From contig JALNXT010000128.1 in the NCBI GenBank assembly GCA_023230245.1, positions 1 to 5,227 of the forward strand: DNA of 5,227 bases, in the 5' to 3' direction. Position numbers and translations under genes: made by a program. Every line of letters begins with the position of its first letter. Position 1 is the first letter of the stretch. The DNA comes from Candidatus Cloacimonadota bacterium. Lineage in GTDB: Bacteria > Cloacimonadota > Cloacimonadia > Cloacimonadales > Cloacimonadaceae. A model generated the notes under the pieces. That model was given only the letters and a program-made list of their open reading frames with translations, searched no databases and was not told the DNA's origin. Shown here one piece after another: positions 1 through 5,227 of the stretch.

Positions 1-5
1 AAAGT

Positions 6-9
6 GGAG
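6..9 (+). promoter_or_regulatory. Shine-Dalgarno site of the transferase gene
   Basis: GGAG lies 5 bases before the ATG at 15. It supports that start and shows that the gene is complete at its 5' end even though the window begins just upstream. Confidence 0.7.
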
Positions 10-14
10 AATTA

Positions 15-1100
15 ATGGATAATCGGATATATGAATACCTAAGTGTGTTCATCATGGCATGGCTGTTTGTGTATGGTCTCACGCCATTTATAATACGTAT
101 GGCAAACAAGCTGAACTTCGTGGATAAACCCGAAGCGAGAAAGATACACCTAAAAACCGTACCCTTGTTAGGCGGTTTAAGCGTGGCTCTTGGTTTCGTG
201 CTCTTATGTGTTTACGATGTCCTCATCTCTCCCGGGCGTTATTTTGATAAGCCGATGATGGGTTATTTGGCAGGTACTGCGCTTATCGTGATTATCGGGT
301 TGATCGACGATCGCAGAGGAATGCAGCCTATTGTTAAAATGCTGGGGCAATTCCTGGTAAGTGGCATCTTTATCCTCAGTAATTTCAGCATTGTAGAGCT
401 AAAGCTAATGCTTGGCAGTATCTATATCTCTTTTCCTCTTATGATATTATGGATGGTGGGGCTGATGAATGCCCTCAATTTCCTGGATAATATGGATGGG
501 ATCATCAGTGGCATGGCAGGTATCTTGGGCTTGGGTTTCTTTGCCTTTGCGCTTACCAATACCACACAGGCAAATCACGAAGCCATGGCTTTGATGGCAT
601 TGATCTCGCTAAGCTTTGCCGGCTCAGCTTTTGGCTTTCTCCCCTTCAATTTCAATCCGGCACGTATCTTCTTAGGGGATGCGGGCAGCATGTTTATCGG
701 TTACTTCCTGTCTTCAATGGGGATTCTGATGGCGCAGCATGCGGGCAACAGGTATAATGATAAGTTCTTCTATTTACTGCCGGTGTTGCTGCTATCCTAT
801 GCCATCTTTGATATCTCGCTAGTAAGCTTCACCCGCAAACGCGATGGCAGGCATGTGATGCAAGGTGGCAAAGACCACAGCACGCATCGGATAAATACCG
901 TACTCGGCTCTATAAAAGTAACGGCGGCGATAATCTACACCATCAACGTGCTTATCGTGCTCACTTCGATTATTATATTTAGGATTGGCAGCCGCCAACT
1001 CTTGATCATCACCACCAGCATGTTTGCATTGTTCTTCCTGTTCTTCGGACGGAAGCTGGATCAAGTGCCGATAGTAGTGCCACCCAATCAGAGAAAATAG
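15..1100 (+). CDS. MraY/WecA-family polyprenyl-phosphate sugar-1-phosphate transferase
   Basis: Integral inner-membrane enzyme of 361 residues. The family moves a sugar-1-phosphate (usually GlcNAc-1-P or another HexNAc-1-P) from a UDP-sugar to undecaprenyl phosphate, the first step of O-antigen, capsule, teichoic-acid-linker or similar glycan synthesis. Seen: DKPEARKIH at 37-45 followed by the PLLGG element at 50-54; the Asp-Asp pair D98-D99 in GLIDDR; the NALNFLDNMDG block at 152-162 (N155, D158, D161); FLGDAGS at 219-225 with D222; and the basic HSTHR loop at 288-292. About ten hydrophobic segments separate these cytoplasmic motifs, and the length is normal for WecA/TagO/RgpG. The HSTHR loop and the absence of cell-wall neighbours favour the WecA/TagO side over MraY proper. 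The exact sugar cannot be read, so no symbol is given. The start has GGAG at 6-9. The stop lies 12 bases before the next gene. Confidence 0.93.
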   Translation: MDNRIYEYLSVFIMAWLFVYGLTPFIIRMANKLNFVDKPEARKIHLKTVPLLGGLSVALGFVLLCVYDVLISPGRYFDKPMMGYLAGTALIVIIGLIDDRRGMQPIVKMLGQFLVSGIFILSNFSIVELKLMLGSIYISFPLMILWMVGLMNALNFLDNMDGIISGMAGILGLGFFAFALTNTTQANHEAMALMALISLSFAGSAFGFLPFNFNPARIFLGDAGSMFIGYFLSSMGILMAQHAGNRYNDKFFYLLPVLLLSYAIFDISLVSFTRKRDGRHVMQGGKDHSTHRINTVLGSIKVTAAIIYTINVLIVLTSIIIFRIGSRQLLIITTSMFALFFLFFGRKLDQVPIVVPPNQRK

Positions 1101-1104
1101 AAGG
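1101..1104 (+). promoter_or_regulatory. Weak ribosome-binding site of the MBL-fold gene
   Basis: AAGG lies 8 bases before ATG 1113 and is the only purine match in the 12-base gap after the transferase stop. It is weak, so coupling to translation of the upstream gene may matter. Confidence 0.4.
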
Positions 1105-1112
1105 TTTTAGGT

Positions 1113-1850
1113 ATGGAAGCAATCATCTTAGGCGCAGGTTCCGGGTTACCCCAAGCAGATAGAAATCTATCCAGCGTATTAATCCGCAATGAAGGCTGCA
1201 CAGTATTAGCAGATTGTGGAGACGGTTGCACAAAGCGGCTAATAGAGAGTAAGATTAGTCCGGAAGAACTGGATGCGGTGTTTATCACTCACTACCACCC
1301 AGATCATGTTAGTGGCTTATTTATCCTATTGCAATGGCTTTATCTTGCGGGGCGAACCAAGCCGCTTTATCTTTTCCTGCCAGAAAGACCTTCGGTGATC
1401 ATGGATATCCTGCATGTTATGTACACCTTTACAGAAAAGTTCTCGTTTAAGTTGCAGATATTGGAAATGGAACAGGCAGAGCTGTATTTCGATTGGATTT
1501 ATGCAGCGAACACAGATCATCTATACGGTTATACCAATATAATCAAGGATCACAGCCTCGCCAATCAAATGAAGTCCTATTCGCTTAAATTCACGGGTGC
1601 AAAAGGTGATTTGGTATATAGTAGCGATTTGGGTACCACCGATTGCATTGCGGAGTTTATCAATGGCGTAGATACCATTATTGTTGATGCCGGGCATCCC
1701 GAAGCAGAGCAGATTCTAAAGCTGAAGTATCGGGACATAAGAAGGATAATCCTCACCCATGGCATTTCAGTAAGCTTGGAAGCCCGCAAAGATGAGCTTG
1801 ACAAAGACCTCTATGAGTTTGCCGAGGAAGACCTAGTCTATGTCGTATAA
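1113..1850 (+). CDS. Ribonuclease Z-like MBL-fold metallo-hydrolase
   Basis: Probably cytoplasmic, 245 residues, with no signal peptide. Seen: an N-terminal strand and glycine turn (LGAGSGLP, 6-13, then RNLSS at 17-21) typical of the RNase Z branch; DCGDG at 34-38; the metal motif THYHPDH with H60, H62, D64 and H65; H147-S148 followed by a Ser/Tyr strand, the likely third-motif ligand; YSSD with D172 as the probable bridging ligand; and LTHG with H216 as the last histidine. All ligands for a two-metal (usually zinc) site therefore appear to be present. The protein is shorter than a standard tRNase Z of about 300 residues and has no obvious long flexible arm for tRNA, so tRNA 3'-end processing is not assured. 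Phosphodiesterase or another hydrolase role is equally possible. ATG 1113 is the only good start after the in-frame TAG at 1098. The 3' end overlaps the next gene by 11 bases. Confidence 0.88.
   Translation: MEAIILGAGSGLPQADRNLSSVLIRNEGCTVLADCGDGCTKRLIESKISPEELDAVFITHYHPDHVSGLFILLQWLYLAGRTKPLYLFLPERPSVIMDILHVMYTFTEKFSFKLQILEMEQAELYFDWIYAANTDHLYGYTNIIKDHSLANQMKSYSLKFTGAKGDLVYSSDLGTTDCIAEFINGVDTIIVDAGHPEAEQILKLKYRDIRRIILTHGISVSLEARKDELDKDLYEFAEEDLVYVV
1824..1827 (+). promoter_or_regulatory. Ribosome-binding site of the TPR lipoprotein gene, inside the upstream gene
   Basis: GAGG, extended to GAGGAAG, lies inside the last codons of the MBL-fold gene, 12 bases before ATG 1840. The spacing is slightly long. 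With the in-frame TAG at 1834 it leaves 1840 as the natural start. Confidence 0.5.
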
Positions 1851-3258
1851 AGGCAAGCGAATCCTGTATGCTTTGGCGGTTCTTTTATTGCTGCTTTTGG
1901 TTGGTGGCTGCGAGATAAACCGCTTGAAGAGTGCCGAAGAGCTATATACAGGCAAACGCTATGCAGCAGCAATAGTGGAATTGGACGATTTAATAAACAG
2001 CGGCAACAATGGTGCGATAGTTACCAGAGCGGAATTGCTACGCTCGGAGAGCTATTCCGCCTTGGGCGAAGCAGCCGTTGAGAAACAAAACTGGGTTTTG
2101 GCTGAACGCTTTTACAAGCTTGCCAATTCCGAAGAAGCCAACCTGCGTTTAGCAGAGATTTACATAGGCCTGGGTGCAGCAGCCTTTAAAAGCGGGGATC
2201 CAGCCAAGGGCAAGGCTTATCTGGATGCGATAATACGGGAAGCACCCGAAAGCCCTTTAATCCCGGAAACACGCTATCGCAGAATAAGTTACTTCATGGA
2301 AATCAGCAACGACCAGGAAGCTGCGTGGCGCGATTATATGAAGCTGTACGATGATTATCCCAATAACTCTTTTGAAATCCAAGCGCGAACCTATGTCCAA
2401 AAGTTTATCCCCGGTAAGATAGAATACGCCAAAGTGCTAACCAATAAAGAGTACTATGCCGATGCGCTGAATCTGTTATTTGAACTATCCAAGTATCCGG
2501 TTGTGGATGTGAACAAGCTAAATCTACAAATATCGGACGTATATGAGAACCACGCAGAAACATATATAGAAGCTCAGGACTATGTGGAAGCCGACCGCCT
2601 CTTCCGTATCGCCATGCAATACTATCCAGAGAAAAAGGCGCAGATATACCGCCGTCTGGAAGCAATTACTTCCCTTTATGTAAGCAAGGGGAACAGCTTG
2701 TTGGAAGCCGGAGATTATGCGAATGCTTTAGTTCATTACCGTAAAACCTTCGATATTATTCCCGATTACCAGCCTGCCCTTAATGCTATTAATCGGTTGT
2801 TGGTTATCCAAGACAATATCCGTAAGGCAGTGGAACTCGCTTCCGATGGTGATAAATATGAGGCAACCGGCAAAAATACCGATGCGGTTAAAGCGTTTAA
2901 CCAAGCTTTTGCTCTGGATCCCAAGCCCGAATACAAACAAAAAGCCATTCAAATGCAAAACCTGATTGATGCGACTAAAAACCCCACTGCTTTCGCTAAG
3001 AAAATAATCGATGAATACCGGGGAGGATTGCTGAACACCCGCATCCGCAATAAAAAGCAAGAACTGCTGAAACTGTACAAGTCTTCTGAGATTAAAGACA
3101 GCGGCTGGAAGATACTGCTCTCTACAGGTCAGTATAAGTACGAAGCACGTTATGATTTACTAACTCCCAGCGAAACTTATCTTTACTTGTGGCAGATAAA
3201 CTTGAGAGAAAAAAGCATCGTGCCTTTGAACCGACTTTCGGAGGACTTGCTAAAATGA
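1840..3258 (+). CDS. TPR-repeat lipoprotein, function unknown
   Basis: A 472-residue envelope protein. It starts with a basic n-region (KGKR), a leucine-rich core and a lipobox LVGGC with C24 as the probable lipidated residue; E25 follows. The mature part is almost all helical tetratricopeptide-type repeats. Helix pairs with the usual small/aromatic pattern can be seen near 31-53, 78-97, 109-136, 143-174, 204-220, 239-263, 280-308 and 334-361 (for example AGDYANALVHYRKTF at 290-304). From about 420 to the end the pattern changes to a short strand-rich tail with many Tyr and Trp residues. TPR lipoproteins are usually protein-binding scaffolds; BamD and CpoB are distant analogues, but nothing here identifies either. 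ATG 1840 is the most upstream possible start because an in-frame TAG sits at 1834-1836. The gene overlaps the MBL gene by 11 bases and the next gene by 4, which suggests coupled translation. Confidence 0.85.
   Translation: MSYKGKRILYALAVLLLLLLVGGCEINRLKSAEELYTGKRYAAAIVELDDLINSGNNGAIVTRAELLRSESYSALGEAAVEKQNWVLAERFYKLANSEEANLRLAEIYIGLGAAAFKSGDPAKGKAYLDAIIREAPESPLIPETRYRRISYFMEISNDQEAAWRDYMKLYDDYPNNSFEIQARTYVQKFIPGKIEYAKVLTNKEYYADALNLLFELSKYPVVDVNKLNLQISDVYENHAETYIEAQDYVEADRLFRIAMQYYPEKKAQIYRRLEAITSLYVSKGNSLLEAGDYANALVHYRKTFDIIPDYQPALNAINRLLVIQDNIRKAVELASDGDKYEATGKNTDAVKAFNQAFALDPKPEYKQKAIQMQNLIDATKNPTAFAKKIIDEYRGGLLNTRIRNKKQELLKLYKSSEIKDSGWKILLSTGQYKYEARYDLLTPSETYLYLWQINLREKSIVPLNRLSEDLLK
3240..3244 (+). 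promoter_or_regulatory. Strong Shine-Dalgarno site that fixes the DUF5683-like start
   Basis: GGAGG, the best ribosome site in the window, ends 10 bases before ATG 3255. It decides the start against the longer reading frame from 3189 and sits just before the ATGA stop/start overlap. Confidence 0.75.
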
Positions 3259-3857
3259 CGCAGTTCTACAAAGCTTACTCCTCTTTAATTACGATATTTA
3301 TGCTCCTGCTTTTCGTGCTGCCTCTATGCGCGCAGAGTTTTGATATTCAAGCGTTTTCCGATAGCACCAAGTATGGCTGGAAAGACTATAACGATCGCAG
3401 TGCTTATCGGGAACAGCTTTCTGCCAGACAGAGCCTGTTGCAAATTTACGAACTTGAGGCGCAGCCGGTAAATGCCAATATTATCAAATCTGCCACTATT
3501 CCCGGCTGGGGGCAGTTTTCCAGCAAAGCCAGCACCAAGGGCACATTGATTCTAAGCACAGAATTGGTGCTAATAGGCACATCGCTCTATTTCTGGGATC
3601 GGGCGATGTCAAATTACCGGCTTTACAAAAAGGCGACTCAGGCAGAGGAAATTGAGGACTATTACAAAGCTGCCCAGAGTCCGTTTCAATACTCGCAAAT
3701 CATGTTGGGCTTTGCCAGCATCGTATGGGTTTACAATATCTTTGATGCGATTCAGACTACTCAGCAGTACAACACCAACCTTTGGCGCAACATCCTGGAG
3801 CGCAGCCAAAACAATGCCATTCAAGTATCACCGGAAGGTGTAGAAGTGAGGTTTTAA
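3255..3857 (+). CDS. Secreted or membrane DUF5683-like protein
   Basis: A 200-residue protein of unknown function. Residues 1-26 form a Sec-type signal: K6, then a hydrophobic core at 11-24, with likely cleavage after A26. C25 is not in a lipobox because Leu precedes it. A charged linker follows, then the element SATIPGWGQF at 79-88 and STKG at 93-96, which match the DUF5683 pattern of Pro-Gly-Trp-Gly-Gln followed by Lys-Gly. Two hydrophobic stretches (97-114 and 147-163) flank a polar, Tyr-rich loop, and the chain ends in an alternating GVEVRF strand. DUF5683 proteins are common in FCB-group bacteria and have no assigned biochemical role that I know of. The start at 3255 is chosen over an upstream in-frame ATG at 3189 because it gives the signal peptide, has GGAGG ten bases upstream and makes a classic ATGA overlap with the TPR gene stop. 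It shares one base with the next gene. Confidence 0.82.
   Translation: MTQFYKAYSSLITIFMLLLFVLPLCAQSFDIQAFSDSTKYGWKDYNDRSAYREQLSARQSLLQIYELEAQPVNANIIKSATIPGWGQFSSKASTKGTLILSTELVLIGTSLYFWDRAMSNYRLYKKATQAEEIEDYYKAAQSPFQYSQIMLGFASIVWVYNIFDAIQTTQQYNTNLWRNILERSQNNAIQVSPEGVEVRF
3848..3851 (+). promoter_or_regulatory. Ribosome-binding site of the FN3-like lipoprotein gene
   Basis: GAGG lies 5 bases before ATG 3857, inside the last codons of the DUF5683-like gene. It supports the shorter start and coupled translation through the TAATG overlap. Confidence 0.6.
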
Positions 3858-4324
3858 TGGGCTTCGGCGTGGCTTTTCTTACTAAGCAATCACATCAGCT
3901 ACGGTTTGCGTTATTCTTGCTGGTGTTGCTTATTACACTCAGTTCTTGCGGGTTAAAGCGCAGTAATCCTTTAGACCCGATTGGAAACCCCAACGTGGTA
4001 GTTCCCGACGCTGTGCAGAACCCAACTGCTACCGCCTCTTCTGCTCATGCCCCAATCAAAAGTGTAACCTTGCGCTGGACGCCTAATGATCCAGCGAATA
4101 CTTCTGGATACTACATCTATCGTGGCTTGGGATACTTCTCATCCTACACTCTTGTAGGCACGGTTAATGATGCAGCCAACAACTCGTTTATCCATAGCGG
4201 GCCCACTGTGATCGCAGGAAATCACTTCTATTTCTATAAGATATCAGCGTTTAAGTTTTATCCTGGAGCCGGCAATCTGGAAGGTGCTAGAGCTGAAATC
4301 CCACCTGTAAATATTCCCGATTAA
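3857..4324 (+). CDS. Small lipoprotein with a fibronectin type III-like domain
   Basis: A 155-residue exported protein. The n-region has K10 and R16, a Leu-rich core spans 17-28, and the lipobox LSSC places lipidation at C31. Gly follows, not Asp, which by the E. coli rule favours the outer membrane. The mature chain begins with NPLDP at 37-41, seen at the start of many lipoproteins in FCB-type phyla, then a Pro/Ala/Ser-rich linker to about 66. Residues 67-148 look like one FN3 domain: strand B SVTLRW with W74, strand C GYYIYRG at 84-90, strand E near 108-113, and strand F HFYFYKISAF at 123-132. FN3 domains usually bind proteins or sugars or act as spacers; no catalytic residues are apparent. 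ATG 3857 is preferred to the in-frame ATG at 3782 because it yields the signal peptide, has GAGG five bases upstream and forms a TAATG overlap with the previous stop. Confidence 0.82.
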   Translation: MGFGVAFLTKQSHQLRFALFLLVLLITLSSCGLKRSNPLDPIGNPNVVVPDAVQNPTATASSAHAPIKSVTLRWTPNDPANTSGYYIYRGLGYFSSYTLVGTVNDAANNSFIHSGPTVIAGNHFYFYKISAFKFYPGAGNLEGARAEIPPVNIPD

Positions 4325-4327
4325 CCG

Positions 4328-5227
4328 ATGATTCCAAAAAGCTATCGTGAGGAGCTGAACGAGCGTCAGTTAGAGGTAGTAACCGATACCGAGAATCCGA
4401 TATTAGTGCTTGCCGGTGCTGGTTCGGGCAAGACTAAATCCATCATCTATCGCGCTGCGTACCTGATACGTGAGTTACAAGTTCCGCCCTGGAAAATACT
4501 GATTGTAACCTTCACCAATAAAGCTGCGCGAGAGCTGCAAGAACGCCTTGAAAGCCTGCTCAACATTCCCATGCGTAGCTTGTGGGTGGGCACTTTCCAT
4601 TCGTTATGCTCGCGCATCCTGCGTTTTGAAACAGCACATCTGCCCTTCAATTCCAATTATTCTATTTACGACGATGATGCACAGAAATCCTTGCTGAAGA
4701 AGCTGTACAAAGAGCACGGCTTTGATGCGACGAAAATGCCCATTAACAAAGTCTTAAACCGCATCGGGGGCTATAAAAACAAACTCATGTTACCTGAAGA
4801 TCTAAAAGAATACGCCGCGGGCGAAGACAAAGAGTTTAACAGCTTCCTGAACATCTATCGCCTCTATCAGCAACAGTTGTTATTGAACCAGGCAATGGAT
4901 TTTGACGATATCCTGCTCTTTACAGCTAAGCTTTTGCAGAGCAACGATGCCGTCCGCGAAAAGTATCGCAACCAGTTTCAGTATGTGATGATAGATGAAT
5001 ATCAGGATACGAACCAAGCTCAGTTTGAGATAATCCACCAAATAGCAGCCGGACACCAACGGGTTTGCGTGGTAGGTGATGACGACCAGGCTATTTACAG
5101 TTTCCGTGGGGCTACCTTGCGCAATATTCTGGAGTTTGAGCGCGATTATGCTTCGGTGCGCAGTATCCGCCTGGAACAGAACTACCGCAGCACTGGCAAC
5201 ATCCTGGCTCTGGCGAATGCCGTGATT
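4328..5227 (+). CDS. UvrD/PcrA/Rep-type superfamily 1A DNA helicase, N-terminal part
   Basis: First 300 residues of a 3'-5' ATP-dependent DNA helicase that runs off the window; full members have about 650-750 residues. Motifs in order: Q motif LNERQ with Q14; Walker A AGAGSGKT at 29-36 with K35; motif Ia TFTNKAARE at 61-69; GTFHSLCSRILR at 88-99; a helical 1B region with DFDD; Walker B/DEXX IDEYQDT with D223 and E224; motif III GDDDQAIYSFRGA at 250-262 with Q254 and R260; and motif IV QNYRST at 284-289 with R287. No frameshift is seen. Motifs V and VI and the 2B domain lie beyond the edge, so UvrD, PcrA and Rep cannot be separated. Such helicases act in nucleotide-excision and mismatch repair, replication restart or removal of RecA. 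ATG 4328 is the earliest possible start because TAA 4322-4324 is in the same frame; no clear ribosome site precedes it. An AddA/RecB-type nuclease helicase is less likely given the compact 1B region. Confidence 0.95.
   Translation, partial: MIPKSYREELNERQLEVVTDTENPILVLAGAGSGKTKSIIYRAAYLIRELQVPPWKILIVTFTNKAARELQERLESLLNIPMRSLWVGTFHSLCSRILRFETAHLPFNSNYSIYDDDAQKSLLKKLYKEHGFDATKMPINKVLNRIGGYKNKLMLPEDLKEYAAGEDKEFNSFLNIYRLYQQQLLLNQAMDFDDILLFTAKLLQSNDAVREKYRNQFQYVMIDEYQDTNQAQFEIIHQIAAGHQRVCVVGDDDQAIYSFRGATLRNILEFERDYASVRSIRLEQNYRSTGNILALANAVI

Larger units (their letters stand above)
15..5227 (+). other. Probable single transcription unit of six genes
   Basis: All six genes share one strand, with junctions of +12, -11, -4, -1 and +3 bases. 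None of the gaps is large enough for a promoter or terminator, and no hairpin followed by a T-run was seen at any gene end. One transcript covering at least these genes is therefore inferred. Both its beginning and its end lie outside the window, and internal promoters inside coding sequence cannot be excluded. Confidence 0.65.

Noticed and set aside
1..14. Promoter for the first gene
   Set aside because: Only 14 bases precede the start, enough for the ribosome site but not for -35/-10 elements.
819..1804. Minus-strand open frames opposite the transferase and MBL-fold genes
   Set aside because: They are short, lie opposite well-supported genes, and their translations show low-complexity or non-domain sequence. 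They are shadows.
2405..3060. Open frames on both strands inside the TPR lipoprotein gene, including 2783-2965 on the + strand
   Set aside because: The TPR frame has continuous helical-repeat periodicity through this part. The alternative frames have no recognisable motif and no fitting ribosome site.
3189..3254. Longer N-terminus for the DUF5683-like gene from ATG 3189
   Set aside because: It would overlap the TPR gene by 70 bases, add 22 charged residues before a clear signal peptide, and bypass the strong GGAGG and ATGA arrangement at 3240-3258.
3624..3640. A-rich stretch ACAAAAAGG as a possible programmed frameshift site
   Set aside because: It reads TAC AAA AAG in frame and lacks the X XXY YYZ heptamer. 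The DUF5683-like frame continues normally and no overlapping domain exists in the shifted frame.
3782..3856. Longer N-terminus for the FN3-like lipoprotein from ATG 3782
   Set aside because: It would place 25 polar residues ahead of the lipoprotein signal and overlap the previous gene by 76 bases. The TAATG junction at 3857 with GAGG upstream explains the start.
4447..4656. Minus-strand frame of 69 codons opposite the helicase
   Set aside because: It lies opposite conserved helicase motif Ia and the GTFHS block, so the + strand frame is the coding one.

Overview
The window holds six genes, all on the + strand, packed so tightly that only 1-14, 1101-1112 and 4325-4327 fall outside coding sequence. 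Three junctions overlap (11, 4 and 1 bases), one has a 3-base gap and one a 12-base gap. This layout suggests a single co-transcribed string with translational coupling. No promoter, terminator, RNA gene, mobile element, CRISPR array or notable repeat was seen. The operon promoter is probably upstream of base 1 and its end lies beyond base 5227.

Organism (inference): a diderm bacterium. Two proteins carry lipoprotein signals and one has an ordinary Sec signal with a DUF5683-like body. GC content is moderate by eye, and most starts have GAGG/GGAGG ribosome sites, which argues against a typical Bacteroidota genome, where such sites are weak. The combination of a DUF5683-like protein with a small lipoprotein carrying an Asn-Pro-Leu-Asp-Pro motif after its Cys and an FN3-like fold recalls Cloacimonadota and neighbouring FCB-group phyla. 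This assignment rests on style only.

Layout: 15-1100 encodes a multi-pass MraY/WecA-family polyprenyl-phosphate sugar-1-phosphate transferase, which would start a lipid-linked glycan. 1113-1850 encodes a ribonuclease Z-like metallo-beta-lactamase-fold hydrolase. 1840-3258 encodes a TPR-rich lipoprotein. 3255-3857 encodes a secreted or membrane DUF5683-like protein. 3857-4324 encodes a small FN3-like lipoprotein. 4328-5227 is the first 300 residues of a UvrD/PcrA/Rep-type superfamily 1 DNA helicase, cut by the window edge.

Working together: genes 3-5 are consecutive, overlapping and all exported, so they are the best candidates for a shared envelope function. The transferase fits an envelope theme. 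The hydrolase and helicase are probably housekeeping genes that share the transcript. I see no defence system or other clearly new system. The least understood part is the 1840-4324 trio of envelope proteins.
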